Program-made: the position numbers and the translations under genes | The notes under the pieces: generated by a model | The model's database searches: none | What the model saw: only the letters and a program-made list of their open reading frames with translations | What the model was told of the DNA's origin: nothing | Part shown: positions 37,323 through 45,756 of the stretch, in pieces | Numbering within the stretch: position 1 is the stretch's first letter | Layout: each line of letters opens with the position of its first letter | Assembly (NCBI GenBank): GCA_963705525.1 | Contig: CAVPJW010000002.1 | Coordinates: 868,001 to 932,000 of the forward strand | DNA length: 64,000 nucleotides | Direction of reading: 5' to 3' | Source: CAVPJW01 sp963705525 | GTDB lineage: Bacteria > Acidobacteriota > Vicinamibacteria > Vicinamibacterales > CAVPJW01

Positions 37323-38109
37323 TGGTATCGATCATCTCGCCGTGAATCAGGCCGTTCGACGCCACGACCTGTCCCAGTCGCGACGCGAACGGCTCGCCTC
37401 GCAGCCCGCTCACGGTTCCCCCCGCTTCCTCGACAATCAGCGCGCCGGCCGCGATGTCCCACGCCTTGAGGCGCTGCTCCCAGAAGCCGTCCATTCTGCC
37501 CGCCGCGACGTAGCAGAGATCCAGGGCAGCTGAACCGAGTCGTCGAACGGCCCTGGCCCGCGTGATGAAGTCGCCGAACAGTCCAACCACCTCGTCGGCG
37601 GTCTTGTGCACATCGTACGGAAAGCCCGTGACGAGGAGAGCATTGACCAGCGGCTCGGACGATGACACCCGCATCGGCAGACCGTTCAGAAACGCGCCGC
37701 TTCCCCGCTCGGCCGTGAAGAGCTCTTTTCGAGTTGGATCGTAGATGGCGGCCACGATCGGCAGGTCGTGCTCTTCAAGCGCCAGCGACGCGCAGAAGAT
37801 CGGCAGGCCGTGCGCGTAGTTGGTGGTGCCATCGAGCGGGTCGAAAATCCAACGATAGGGGGCGTCATCACTCACGGGATCGTGGGAACCCCCCATTTCC
37901 TCTGCGAGAATTCCGTGGTCGGGAAAGCGCTCCGTGATGAGGGTCCGGCACATCCGCTCCACCGCCACATCCACCTCAGTGACCAGATCGATGTCGCCTT
38001 TCTTGGAGACGGCCAGGGCTCTGCCAAACTGGGCCATGTGAATCTCGCCGGCTCTGAGGACGATTTCGACCGCGGTGGCGAGAAACACCGGGTTCTGTGG
38101 CGTACTCAT
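37273..38109 (-). CDS. Inositol monophosphatase family protein (SuhB-like)
   Basis: The 278-residue enzyme shows all three family signatures: the acidic site AEEMGG, the metal-binding FDPLDGTTNYAHGLP, and WDIAAGALIVEEAGG near the C-terminus. It hydrolyses a phosphate monoester such as inositol-1-phosphate, using magnesium. In bacteria related proteins also act on 3'-phosphoadenosine 5'-phosphate, histidinol phosphate or fructose bisphosphate. No neighbour fixes the substrate. It ends inside the 3' end of the convergent GT-C-like gene. Confidence 0.9.
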   Translation of the reverse strand: MSTPQNPVFLATAVEIVLRAGEIHMAQFGRALAVSKKGDIDLVTEVDVAVERMCRTLITERFPDHGILAEEMGGSHDPVSDDAPYRWIFDPLDGTTNYAHGLPIFCASLALEEHDLPIVAAIYDPTRKELFTAERGSGAFLNGLPMRVSSSEPLVNALLVTGFPYDVHKTADEVVGLFGDFITRARAVRRLGSAALDLCYVAAGRMDGFWEQRLKAWDIAAGALIVEEAGGTVSGLRGEPFASRLGQVVASNGLIHGEMIDTITRFLDARERIASGSP

Positions 38110-38168
38110 TCGTGGAATTGTACGAGCGATTGAGGTTGGGAGGGGGTGAATCCCACTACGCGGGGCGA

Positions 38169-38612
38169 TCAGACCTTCGGGTCGTCGCGCTGGATTTTCT
38201 TGACCATCCGGACTTCCATCCCACCTTCGGGCACCCGGCTGAGCGAGATGTCATCCATGAAACTGCGCATCAGGAAAATGCCGCGGCCGCTCGATTTCAA
38301 CATGTTCTCGGGCGACAGCGGATCGGCCAGGTTTTCCGGATCGAATCCATCGCCCTGATCGCGAATGCGAATGCTGACTTCGCCTGGATCGTGGACGAAC
38401 TCGACGAACACGTGCTTCGACGGGTCGTTCCGGTTGCCGTGCTTGATCGCGTTGACAACGGACTCGCGGACCGCCACGCTCACCCAGTGCATGGTGTCCT
38501 CGTCCATGCCCGCGGCGCGGCTGATGTGGTCACCGACGATTTGCACGAGATCGAGCATGTCGAAGATGCTTCCGAACTCGAGCCGTACCGCACCGTAACC
38601 GTTTTGGGTCAT
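38169..38612 (-). CDS. RsbW/SpoIIAB-like ATP-binding protein (anti-sigma kinase)
   Basis: The 147-residue GHKL-type ATPase has the N box VRESVVNAIKHGNR, the G1 box IRDQGDGFDPENL and the G2 box SSGRGIFLMRSF. It lacks a sensor or HisKA domain, as is normal for anti-sigma-factor serine kinases. These phosphorylate an anti-anti-sigma factor and hold back a sigma factor; neither partner is encoded nearby. ATG 38612 gives the usual length; a TTG at 38648 is open upstream. It is divergent from aroA. Confidence 0.85.
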   Translation of the reverse strand: MTQNGYGAVRLEFGSIFDMLDLVQIVGDHISRAAGMDEDTMHWVSVAVRESVVNAIKHGNRNDPSKHVFVEFVHDPGEVSIRIRDQGDGFDPENLADPLSPENMLKSSGRGIFLMRSFMDDISLSRVPEGGMEVRMVKKIQRDDPKV

Positions 38613-38728
38613 GCGAATCGGGCGCGATGGCAACTGCTGACGGCGCAATGAGTAACACAGCGCTTCGTATCGGTCAAGTGACGATGTTTGCCGGTGTGCA
38701 CACAGACAGGACCGTTCGAGGGAAATGG

Positions 38729-38734
38729 TATAGT
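38729..38734 (+). promoter_or_regulatory. -10 element of aroA, leaderless candidate
   Basis: TATAGT ends 6 nt before the GTG start of aroA, so the expected transcription start coincides with the start codon. No TTGACA-like -35 is visible at 16-18 nt. This resembles the arrangement at 32964 and 49273. Confidence 0.45.
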
Positions 38735-38740
38735 CGTGAC

Positions 38741-40042
38741 GTGACGACGACGGCAGCCGTCACGGTCGAACCTGCCCAGTGCGTTCGGGGTCATGTCCGC
38801 CTTCCCGGGGACAAGTCGATTTCCCATCGATACGCCATGCTCGCGGCCATGGCTGAGGGCAGGTCTGTCATCGAAGGGTTCGCGCCCGGCGCGGACTGCG
38901 CGGCGACGCTCGCATGCCTGCAGGTTCTCGGGGTTGAGATCGAATCAACGGGCATCAACGGATCGTCGTTCGCTGTGACGATTCTCGGACAAGGCCCCAC
39001 AAGATTCCGTGCACCCACCGGGCCGCTCGATGCCCGGAATTCGGGCACAACAATGCGGCTCCTGGCCGGCATCCTCGCGGCCCAGCCATTTCGTGCGGCG
39101 CTGACCGGCGACCGCTCGCTCAGCCGCCGACCGATGCGGAGGGTGATCGAGCCCCTGCAACAGATGGGCGCGCACATCGAATCGAACAACGGACGGCCAC
39201 CCATCCTGATCGACGGCGGTCCGCTCCAGGGCATCCAGTTCCGTCCGCTCGTCCCAAGTGCGCAGGTCAAGAGCGCCGTGCTGCTGGCGGGTCTTCTGGC
39301 CACGGGTCAGACGGCCGTCGCCGAAACCACCCCTACTAGGAATCATACGGAACTCGCGCTCCAGGCGTTCGGCGTGGAGATTGGACATGACCGCGAACGC
39401 ATTTTTGTGCAGGGAGGGCTCCGTCCTCGGGCCGTGCACCTGCGGGTGCCCGGCGACGTATCGTCGGCAGCTTTCTGGGCAGTCGCGGCCGCCGGCCTTC
39501 GAGGATCGCGGATCGAGTTGGTAGACGTGGGACTGAATCCCACGCGGACGGCTTTTCTCGAAATCCTGGGCAAGGCGGGCGCGAAGATTGAAATCGAGAC
39601 CACCGACGTGATCGCCGGCGAACCCCGCGGCGTGGCGCGAATAGAGCATTGCGACCTTCGGGAGCTGACGATAGAACCCTCAGCAGTGCCCGGCTTGATC
39701 GACGAATTGCCTGCGCTCGCGGCACTGGCCACTTTCGGAGGAGCCATTGAGGTCCGCGGCGCCGGTGAGCTTCGTCTCAAGGAGAGCGATCGCATTGCCG
39801 CGCTGGTGCAGGGACTGCGATCGCTCGGCGCGGACGCCGCCGAACAATCCGACGGCTTCGTGATCAGAAGCAAGGGCCCGATTGCCGGCGGCATCGCCGA
39901 TGCGCAAGGCGATCACCGTCTTGCCATGGCGTTTGCGATCGCCGCGCTCGGCGCGCGCGGACCGTCCGTCATTCAGGGAGCTGAGGCCGTCGAGGTGTCG
40001 TATCCGGGGTTCTTCGAGGTACTCGAATCCGTCCGATCGTGA
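38741..40042 (+). CDS. aroA: 3-phosphoshikimate 1-carboxyvinyltransferase (EPSP synthase)
   Basis: The 433-residue enzyme joins shikimate-3-phosphate and phosphoenolpyruvate in the chorismate pathway. It has the N-terminal LPGDKSISHRYAMLAAMAEG, the PEP-site RNSGTTMRLLAG, GDRSLSRRPMRRVI, the late RLKESDRIAALVQ and GDHRLAMAFAI. GTG 38741 is chosen because it immediately precedes the family N-terminus; the frame stays open to 38627. The stop overlaps the shikimate kinase GTG as GTGA. The next-but-one step of the pathway before it is encoded by that neighbour. Confidence 0.95.
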   Translation: MTTTAAVTVEPAQCVRGHVRLPGDKSISHRYAMLAAMAEGRSVIEGFAPGADCAATLACLQVLGVEIESTGINGSSFAVTILGQGPTRFRAPTGPLDARNSGTTMRLLAGILAAQPFRAALTGDRSLSRRPMRRVIEPLQQMGAHIESNNGRPPILIDGGPLQGIQFRPLVPSAQVKSAVLLAGLLATGQTAVAETTPTRNHTELALQAFGVEIGHDRERIFVQGGLRPRAVHLRVPGDVSSAAFWAVAAAGLRGSRIELVDVGLNPTRTAFLEILGKAGAKIEIETTDVIAGEPRGVARIEHCDLRELTIEPSAVPGLIDELPALAALATFGGAIEVRGAGELRLKESDRIAALVQGLRSLGADAAEQSDGFVIRSKGPIAGGIADAQGDHRLAMAFAIAALGARGPSVIQGAEAVEVSYPGFFEVLESVRS

Positions 40043-40539
40043 AGGCCGATAAGATTTACCTCGTCGGCTTCATGGCCGCCGGCAAGACGACGCTCGCCAA
40101 GGCACTCGCGACTCGTCTCGACTGGCGAGCCGAGGACATTGATGAGCTGGTCGAATCTCGCGAGCGGCAAAGCGTGGCGACGATCTTCAGTCGGCACGGA
40201 GAGGCCTATTTCCGTGCCGTCGAACGACGCGTCCTCCAGGACCTGCTCCCCGGCCGCCACATGGTCGTCGCAACCGGCGGCGGAACGTTCGTCGATCAGG
40301 AGAATCGCTCGGCAATCAACCGCGACGGCGCGTCCGTTTGGCTCGACGTGCCCCTCGATCAGATCATCACTCGCCTTCCGCCGGACAGCCGCAGGCCGCT
40401 CGCGCAGGATCGTGCTCAGCTCGAACGGCTTTATGCATTCCGCCGGACGGCATACGATCAGGCGCATCTGCGTCTCGACGCCTCTCGTGCCCCCGTGCCC
40501 GAACTCGTGGAACGGCTGCTCGAGTGGCTCGGCTATTGA
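40039..40539 (+). CDS. aroK: Shikimate kinase
   Basis: The 166-residue P-loop kinase phosphorylates shikimate with ATP. The Walker A is GFMAAGKTT (residues 10-18). The Ala-Ala of this loop differs from the usual GLMGAGK. The shikimate site includes DIDELVESRE and GGGTF, and a lid region DSRRPLAQD follows. Its GTG start overlaps the aroA stop, so the two are translationally coupled. The product of this enzyme is the substrate of AroA. Confidence 0.9.
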   Translation: MKADKIYLVGFMAAGKTTLAKALATRLDWRAEDIDELVESRERQSVATIFSRHGEAYFRAVERRVLQDLLPGRHMVVATGGGTFVDQENRSAINRDGASVWLDVPLDQIITRLPPDSRRPLAQDRAQLERLYAFRRTAYDQAHLRLDASRAPVPELVERLLEWLGY

Positions 40540-40555
40540 ATCGCGCTGACCAGCT

Positions 40556-41308
40556 ATGCGCTATCTCGTCTTGAGCGATCTGCACGGCAATCTCGAAGCC
40601 CTGGATGCGGTGCTCTCGGCCTCGAAGGCGCAGAAATACGATGCCATCCTGGTCCTGGGCGACCTGGTCGGCTACGGCGCCGATCCGAACGCCGTCATCG
40701 AGCGCGTCCGCGCGCTCGAACCGCTCGTCGTCATCCGGGGGAACCACGACAAGGTGGCCTCGGGCATTGAAGATTCTGAAGGCTTCAACGCGATCGCACG
40801 GAGCGCCGTTCATTGGACGTTCGAAACGCTGACCCAGCACAACCGGGAATTCCTGGCCGGCCTGCCCGCCGGACCGCATATCGTCGATGATCTGATCGAG
40901 ATCTGCCACGGCTCACCGTTCGATGAGGATGCGTACGTGTTCGACGAGCTTGACGCGCTGCGCGCCCTGCGTGCTTCGCGACGCCCGGTGTGCGTCTTCG
41001 GACACACGCATGTGCCGGTCGTGTTTGAGCTGTCTCAGGAAGAAGAGCGGCTCGAGGTCACGCTGCCGAGTGGTTCGGAAACGGAGGTCACGATCCCGCT
41101 GGGGGAGAGGTTCCGGTATTTGATCAATCCCGGATCGATCGGGCAGCCCCGCGATGGCGATCCCCGCGCCGCGTACGCGATTCTGGACAGCGATCGCCGC
41201 GAGGTCAGCCTGTGTCGAGTGACGTACCCTGTCGAACTCGCGCAGGAAAAGGTCGTGAAAGCCGGCTTGCCCGATGTGCTCGCCCACCGCCTCGGAATCG
41301 GGCGGTAA
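40556..41308 (+). CDS. Metallophosphoesterase (calcineurin-like)
   Basis: The 250-residue protein has the two-metal phosphoesterase motifs in order: SDLHGN (residues 7-12), GDLVGYG, GNHD, and GHTHVPV with the downstream NPGSIGQPRDGD. This set is typical of the YfcE/diadenosine-tetraphosphatase-like family. It probably hydrolyses a phosphodiester or phosphomonoester. It starts 16 nt after aroK. Substrate is unknown. Confidence 0.88.
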   Translation: MRYLVLSDLHGNLEALDAVLSASKAQKYDAILVLGDLVGYGADPNAVIERVRALEPLVVIRGNHDKVASGIEDSEGFNAIARSAVHWTFETLTQHNREFLAGLPAGPHIVDDLIEICHGSPFDEDAYVFDELDALRALRASRRPVCVFGHTHVPVVFELSQEEERLEVTLPSGSETEVTIPLGERFRYLINPGSIGQPRDGDPRAAYAILDSDRREVSLCRVTYPVELAQEKVVKAGLPDVLAHRLGIGR

Positions 41309-41312
41309 ATCC

Positions 41313-41462
41313 CTACGCCTTTCGCGCCCGCTCGGCTCGCTCTTCCCGTCGGCGAAGCTCCGCCGTGTACGCATCGTGCGCGGCGCGAGAGCCCAGAATC
41401 CACCCGATCACAATCCCCACGATCAGAACGCCCGGAATGAAGAGGAAGTGGCCGGCGGTCAT
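41313..41462 (-). CDS. Small membrane protein (49 residues) at the end of the ccm operon
   Basis: The frame MTAGHFLFIPGVLIVGIVIG starts at ATG 41462, one base from the ccmD stop. It encodes one membrane helix (about 6-25) followed by a highly charged Arg/Glu tail. It is not a shadow of another gene. Its position directly after ccmD, and no known partner by sequence, suggest an accessory factor of cytochrome c maturation. That is inference; short single-helix proteins of this kind are often missed. Confidence 0.55.
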   Translation of the reverse strand: MTAGHFLFIPGVLIVGIVIGWILGSRAAHDAYTAELRRREERAERARKA

Positions 41463-41463
41463 T

Positions 41464-41772
41464 TTACCGACGGTCCGCACGTGGGGCGCCGACCAGCCGC
41501 TCGACGCGCGAGATCTCGGCATCCACGCGCCGCAGCCGCCGGCCGATCGACCAGACGTAGGCGAGCAGGACGACCCAGACAAACGCGTAAGCCGTGATGA
41601 GGAGCGGCGCCGCCGGCAGTTGATCGGTCGGCGGCAACTCGGAAACTGGCACGAACTCAGACTGTCCGGCCGGAGGCTGCACAGCCACGACCACCGTGCC
41701 GATCCAGAGCCAGGCGAGTCCAATCATCGTGCCGCAGTACCGTCGAAACGTCTCCACTAGACTTCTCCTCAA
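41464..41772 (-). CDS. ccmD: CcmD-like heme exporter protein
   Basis: The 102-residue protein ends with a single-helix module AYAFVWVVLLAYVWSIGRRL followed by an amphipathic charged tail, which is the CcmD signature. CcmD stabilises the CcmC-CcmE complex and helps release heme-loaded CcmE. The N-terminal 50 residues form a signal-like hydrophobic stretch and a Pro-rich segment not found in the short enterobacterial form. It is positioned after ccmC as expected. Confidence 0.75.
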   Translation of the reverse strand: MRRSLVETFRRYCGTMIGLAWLWIGTVVVAVQPPAGQSEFVPVSELPPTDQLPAAPLLITAYAFVWVVLLAYVWSIGRRLRRVDAEISRVERLVGAPRADRR

Positions 41773-41799
41773 TCGCTCGGGCGCCGGCAGCGTGGCGTC

Positions 41800-42465
41800 T
41801 CACACCGCATCGACGTCCGCCAGCCGATACAATTCCTCAACCTTGGCCCGCTGCGACTCCAAGTGAATCCGGAGTTTCAAGAGCACCGCCAGCAGGATCA
41901 TGAACGCCAGCGCCGAGAACCAGAACGCCCCGCGCATGCCAGGTCCAAGCGTCGGCACAACCGTGATTTTGGGATGGACCGTCCTCCAGATGTTGACCGA
42001 GACATAGACGAACGGGGCGTTCGCCATCCCGAACAGGGCAACCGCGGCCGCGAGTTTCTCCGATCCCGCTCCCCCGTACCGCCGCAACAACAGATACGCG
42101 AGAAAGACCATCCACATCAGCAACGTGGAGGTCAGGCGCGCGTCCCATTGCCACCACACACCCCACGCCTTGCGTGCCCACAACGGACCCGTCACGAGCA
42201 CGATCAATCCGAACACCGTCGCCAGCTCGGCCGCCGCGACCGCGACGCGGTCGGCCGCCGGGCGATGCTTGAACAGAAAGATCGCACTGGCGGTGCCGCT
42301 GACGAACGCGGCGATGAACATCGCCATCGCCGAAGGCACGTGGAAATAGAAGATCTTCTGCACGAGGCCCATGGTTGACTCGTACGGTGCCCACGCGATG
42401 AACACTGGAGCGAGCGCAAACATCACGATCGAGAGTATCAGGAGCGGGGAAAGGCCTTTGGACAT
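41800..42465 (-). CDS. ccmC: Heme exporter/handling protein CcmC
   Basis: The 221-residue protein has six membrane helices and the tryptophan-rich WWD motif AWGVWWQWDARLT, where heme is bound. Flanking His residues are at FYFHVPSA and in the late loop VHPKITV. It presents heme to the chaperone CcmE together with CcmD. It lies 33 nt downstream of ccmB in the ccm operon. All features are normal for the family. Confidence 0.93.
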   Translation of the reverse strand: MSKGLSPLLILSIVMFALAPVFIAWAPYESTMGLVQKIFYFHVPSAMAMFIAAFVSGTASAIFLFKHRPAADRVAVAAAELATVFGLIVLVTGPLWARKAWGVWWQWDARLTSTLLMWMVFLAYLLLRRYGGAGSEKLAAAVALFGMANAPFVYVSVNIWRTVHPKITVVPTLGPGMRGAFWFSALAFMILLAVLLKLRIHLESQRAKVEELYRLADVDAV

Positions 42466-42498
42466 GTGCGTGATTCGGCAGGTTGCCGCGGGCTCGGT

Positions 42499-43182
42499 CT
42501 AATCGGTCATCAGCGGCTCGAACGTCCAGAGCGCCAGCGTCACAAACACCGCGTCGAAGAACACGAGCAGCGAGATCAGCATCTGCGCGGTGGCTTCGTC
42601 CGGCGGCTCGGCAACAAGCGCCGTCGTGCCTCGCACTCCCGCAATGATGACTGGAATCGTGATCGGATACAACAAGAGCGGCAGAAGCGCATCGCGGCTG
42701 CGGACGCGGCTGAGCATCGCCGCAAAGAGCGTCCCCACGGCAACAAACCCGACCGTGCCACCCACGAGGAGCATCAACATCGGCAAGGGCCGGCTGAACA
42801 GCGGGGCGCCGAAGAAGATCGCGACAAGGGGAACGAGCAGGATCTCTGTGAAAAGCAGCAGCACCAGAATCCCCAGAGCCTTGCCCACGTAGATCGCCGC
42901 GCGCTCGATGGGCGCCAGCATGAGGCCGCGCAGGGCATCGTTCTGGCGCTCCCGGTCGAACGTGCGACCGAGCGCCAGCGTGCCCGCGAACGCAATCGCG
43001 ACCCAGAGAATCCCCGCGGCGACCTCCGGCTCGACGCGGCCGTCGCGGACGAGCGCAAATGCAAACACGAGAACGCAGAGCACGCCGAAGAATGTCGTCG
43101 TATACAGAATCTCCCGGCTCCTGAGCTCGATGGCAAAGTCCTTCCGCACGACGAGCCACGCGACTCGAAAAAAACGCATCAC
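42499..43182 (-). CDS. ccmB: Heme exporter permease CcmB
   Basis: The 227-residue protein has six membrane helices and the family signature of CcmB: RKDFAIELRSRE near the N-terminus and DRERQNDALRGLMLAPIER. It forms the membrane part of the CcmAB ABC transporter that uses ATP to release heme-CcmE from CcmCD. The GTG at 43182 overlaps the ccmA stop and is followed at once by ATG 43179; either may be the true start. The gene opens with a run of seven T bases on its own strand, which is a possible slippage site. Confidence 0.9.
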   Translation of the reverse strand: MMRFFRVAWLVVRKDFAIELRSREILYTTTFFGVLCVLVFAFALVRDGRVEPEVAAGILWVAIAFAGTLALGRTFDRERQNDALRGLMLAPIERAAIYVGKALGILVLLLFTEILLVPLVAIFFGAPLFSRPLPMLMLLVGGTVGFVAVGTLFAAMLSRVRSRDALLPLLLYPITIPVIIAGVRGTTALVAEPPDEATAQMLISLLVFFDAVFVTLALWTFEPLMTD

Positions 43183-43889
43183 GAGGATCCGACCGCGTCA
43201 CGGTACCGTTCCCGGAGTGTGCCGCGTCCGGAGGGAAGCGTGAGCACCCGGCCGTCCTTGAGAAGCACCACACGGTCGAGCAGGGCTTCGATGACATCGA
43301 AGTCGTGACTGGCTACGACGACGATGCATCCGGCGGCCCGCATGGCGGCCAGCCGCTGAAGCAGCGCCCGGCCCGACGCCTCGTCCAGACCCGTCAAAGG
43401 CTCGTCGAGCAGGACGAGCCGAGGCTCATGAAGCAGCGCGCGCTCGAGCGCCAGCCGCTGGCGCATGCCGCGTGACAGCGACGAGACGGGATCGTCGGCG
43501 CGACCGATGAGACCGGCCCGCTCGAGTGCTCCGTCCGCAATCGCACCGGCGCGGCGATCAGCACCGTAGAGGTGGGCAAAGAAGGTGAGGTTTTCGCGAG
43601 CCGTCAGGTCGGAATAGAGGCCCAGTTCGTGCGCCAGAAGGCCCACGCGGGCACGAATATCCTGACCGGCCTGCGCGGCGGTCTTCTGCCCATACCGGAC
43701 TTCCCCGCTCGACGGCGACAGGAGCGTGGACAGAATCGACAGCACGGTGGACTTGCCCGCGCCATTCGGCCCCACCAGCCCGACGATTTCACCCGCCGCG
43801 AGGTCGAACGACACGTTGGTCAGCACCCGGCGGCGCCCGAAATGCCGGGACACCGCGAGGACGGTGACCCGCTCGAAGTCGGCCCTCAC
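43179..43889 (-). CDS. ccmA: Heme exporter ATP-binding protein CcmA
   Basis: The 236-residue ABC ATPase has Walker A GPNGAGKST, a Q-loop region, the signature LSRGMRQRLALERALLHEP, Walker B LVLLDEPLTGLD and the switch His in ASHDFDV. It energises the CcmAB part of System I cytochrome c maturation. Its GTG start overlaps the stop of the preceding gene as GTGA, and its stop overlaps ccmB, so three genes are translationally coupled. Confidence 0.92.
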   Translation of the reverse strand: MRADFERVTVLAVSRHFGRRRVLTNVSFDLAAGEIVGLVGPNGAGKSTVLSILSTLLSPSSGEVRYGQKTAAQAGQDIRARVGLLAHELGLYSDLTARENLTFFAHLYGADRRAGAIADGALERAGLIGRADDPVSSLSRGMRQRLALERALLHEPRLVLLDEPLTGLDEASGRALLQRLAAMRAAGCIVVVASHDFDVIEALLDRVVLLKDGRVLTLPSGRGTLRERYRDAVGSS

Positions 43890-45127
43890 CGAGCGCTGTC
43901 CCCTGTGGTCGACGGGAAGACGCCGGTGTCGAGTTGGTAATCGATTCGCTCGAGCTGTGAAATGAGGGATGCGCGCTTGGCCGCCAACCGATCCGACTTG
44001 CCACCGCCGTTCCGTCGTTCCTCTTCCACGCGGATCAGGCTGGCAAACAGCTGTTCCCGTTTCGCTCGGAGCGCTTTCTCCCGCCTGGCGGTTTGAGCGT
44101 GACCCATCGATGCCGCAGCCCAGATTCCTGCGATCGAGATGAGTCCGACCAGCGTCAAGGCAATCGCAACCGGCGCCCGGCTGTGATGCGGCAGGCCCGA
44201 AAGATCGAACGACACCATCGATCCCGCCGCCAGAGCCGGCCCCGTCGCCATGATATAGACGGAACCCTCGCGTGTCGTCATCTCCTGACGCGACGCGATC
44301 TGTGGCGACGAGACGTCGAGTGAGCCGGTCTTGCGGATGGCGACAGCGAGCGTGGACAAAGCCATTGGAAGTTTGATCTCAACCCGCTGACTTGGTCCAG
44401 AGAACGGAAGCACGTAGGCGAGTTCGACATGTGTCGCGCCGGCTGGCAAGGGGCCGGTGACCGTGACACGGTTGCCGGACGCCAGCGCCTGAGGACTTGA
44501 ACCCTCGAGAACGCTCGTGCCTTGAGCGCCGGACTGCATCTCGAACACGATCGGCCCCGGCATCTCGACAGGGCCCGTGGATGCGTTGATCAACTCGGCG
44601 ATGTAATACACCTGCACGGCTTCGTCAGTTGGCTCCAGGATGAACCTGGTGTTCGGTCCAAGCGTGACCGACCCGGGTTGAGCACTCGCCGGCGGACGCT
44701 CGCCCGAGCCGCTCGCGCCCGACGCCACCAGAAGCAGGCGGATGCCTCCGCGGTCAGGCGCAGGGAATTGCTGCGACTCGAGACGCTCGCCATCGACGAC
44801 GGCAACCGCCTGACACGTGGCTCCTGAAGGCAGTCCCGAAAACTGCGCCCGCCCGTTCTCGTCGGTGGACACCTTAAGGACGCGGTTCGTCGATCCGCTC
44901 AGGTGAAGCTCTACCGGATGGCCGGGCAGGTTGTTCGAGAGCTGGCCGCGGATGAGACGCACAGACACCGTGCCGTCGGACAGATCATCCACCGGTCGCG
45001 GGATGCCCGACATCTGCCGCGGGTCTGGCATCTGGAACTGCCCCAGCGCGACGCCGTTCATGAGCATGACGCAGACCATGCTCACGCCCCACGCGACGTG
45101 CAACCGGCGCGATTGTGAAGCGGTCAT
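43886..45127 (-). CDS. Carboxypeptidase-regulatory-like domain membrane protein in ccm operon
   Basis: The 413-residue protein has a signal anchor (about residues 10-30), an Ig-like/CarboxypepD_reg-type domain around TVSVRLIRGQLSNNL and STDENGRAQFSGLPSG, a long periplasmic beta-rich region, a membrane helix near residues 335-355 (VAIALTLVGLISIAGIWAAA), and a charged cytoplasmic coiled coil with LRAKREQLFASLIRVEEER. ATG 45127 is fixed by the ATGA overlap with the zinc-ribbon gene. I know no family member with a defined role. Its place inside the operon suggests a scaffold or transport link in cytochrome c assembly. Confidence 0.65.
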   Translation of the reverse strand: MTASQSRRLHVAWGVSMVCVMLMNGVALGQFQMPDPRQMSGIPRPVDDLSDGTVSVRLIRGQLSNNLPGHPVELHLSGSTNRVLKVSTDENGRAQFSGLPSGATCQAVAVVDGERLESQQFPAPDRGGIRLLLVASGASGSGERPPASAQPGSVTLGPNTRFILEPTDEAVQVYYIAELINASTGPVEMPGPIVFEMQSGAQGTSVLEGSSPQALASGNRVTVTGPLPAGATHVELAYVLPFSGPSQRVEIKLPMALSTLAVAIRKTGSLDVSSPQIASRQEMTTREGSVYIMATGPALAAGSMVSFDLSGLPHHSRAPVAIALTLVGLISIAGIWAAASMGHAQTARREKALRAKREQLFASLIRVEEERRNGGGKSDRLAAKRASLISQLERIDYQLDTGVFPSTTGDSAR

Positions 45128-45756
45128 GGTTCGAAACGCTGGCCGCACGACTTGCAGAAATGCGCGTCGAGATCGTTCAAGACTCCGCAGTGGCCGCATT
45201 GAAGGGCCTGCACAGCACGCGCTCGGCTGGCAACCTTCGGTGCCGGGTCGGCGGGCTCCGGTGGTGCGCCTGCAGGCGATCGGATCGCTGGTGGTCCGAG
45301 TCTCGCGATCACCTCACGCTCGATGAGCTCCAGATAGCCGGCGTCGCCCTGGTCGAGCTGACGGATGAGCCCCAGGGCGCGCGTCCTGAGCCTTCCCACC
45401 ATCTCCTCGAAGTCCGCTGGCGCCACCTTTCCCATCGCTCGATCGAACTCGAGCTCTTTGATCGAGCGAAGCACGAGCGCCTTCTCGCGTTCCAGCGCGC
45501 GCCGCGTCCGGCTGCCGACCATGTCCGGCGCCCGTTCTCCCTCAGCAGAGACAAGCGGCCACAGCGTGCGATACACGGCGATGGCCACGAGGCTCGACGC
45601 CAGGACGACAATCGACACGAGAATGATGTGCCGAGGTTCGGCGCCGCGAGACAGGAGCACGGCGACGGTGGCGACCAGAATGGCGCTGAAGACGAAAAGC
45701 TGCCAGGGCCGGAGCGTCGAGAGCGCTCCGGAATCAGTCGAGGCTTCGGAGCTCAT
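45124..45756 (-). CDS. Zinc-ribbon membrane protein, possibly CcmI-like
   Basis: The 210-residue protein has two membrane helices (about residues 19-35 and 43-63). A coiled-coil region follows with SIKELEFDRAMGKVAPADFE, similar in layout to the N-terminal part of CcmI (EL-x-D-x5-G-x3-x2-Y/F-E). It ends with a zinc ribbon, CGHCGVLNDLDAHFCKSCG, having two CxxC pairs. ATG 45756 (or ATG 45759) is chosen because it overlaps the ccmFH end by a short distance; the frame is open far upstream. CcmI holds apocytochrome for CcmFH; this protein may do so by a different C-terminal module. Confidence 0.65.
   Translation of the reverse strand: MSSEASTDSGALSTLRPWQLFVFSAILVATVAVLLSRGAEPRHIILVSIVVLASSLVAIAVYRTLWPLVSAEGERAPDMVGSRTRRALEREKALVLRSIKELEFDRAMGKVAPADFEEMVGRLRTRALGLIRQLDQGDAGYLELIEREVIARLGPPAIRSPAGAPPEPADPAPKVASRARAVQALQCGHCGVLNDLDAHFCKSCGQRFEP

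Noticed and set aside
42466..43308. 280-codon plus-strand frame opposite ccmB and ccmA
   Set aside because: Antisense shadow of the two ccm genes with no domain and very high Arg/Glu/Gln content.
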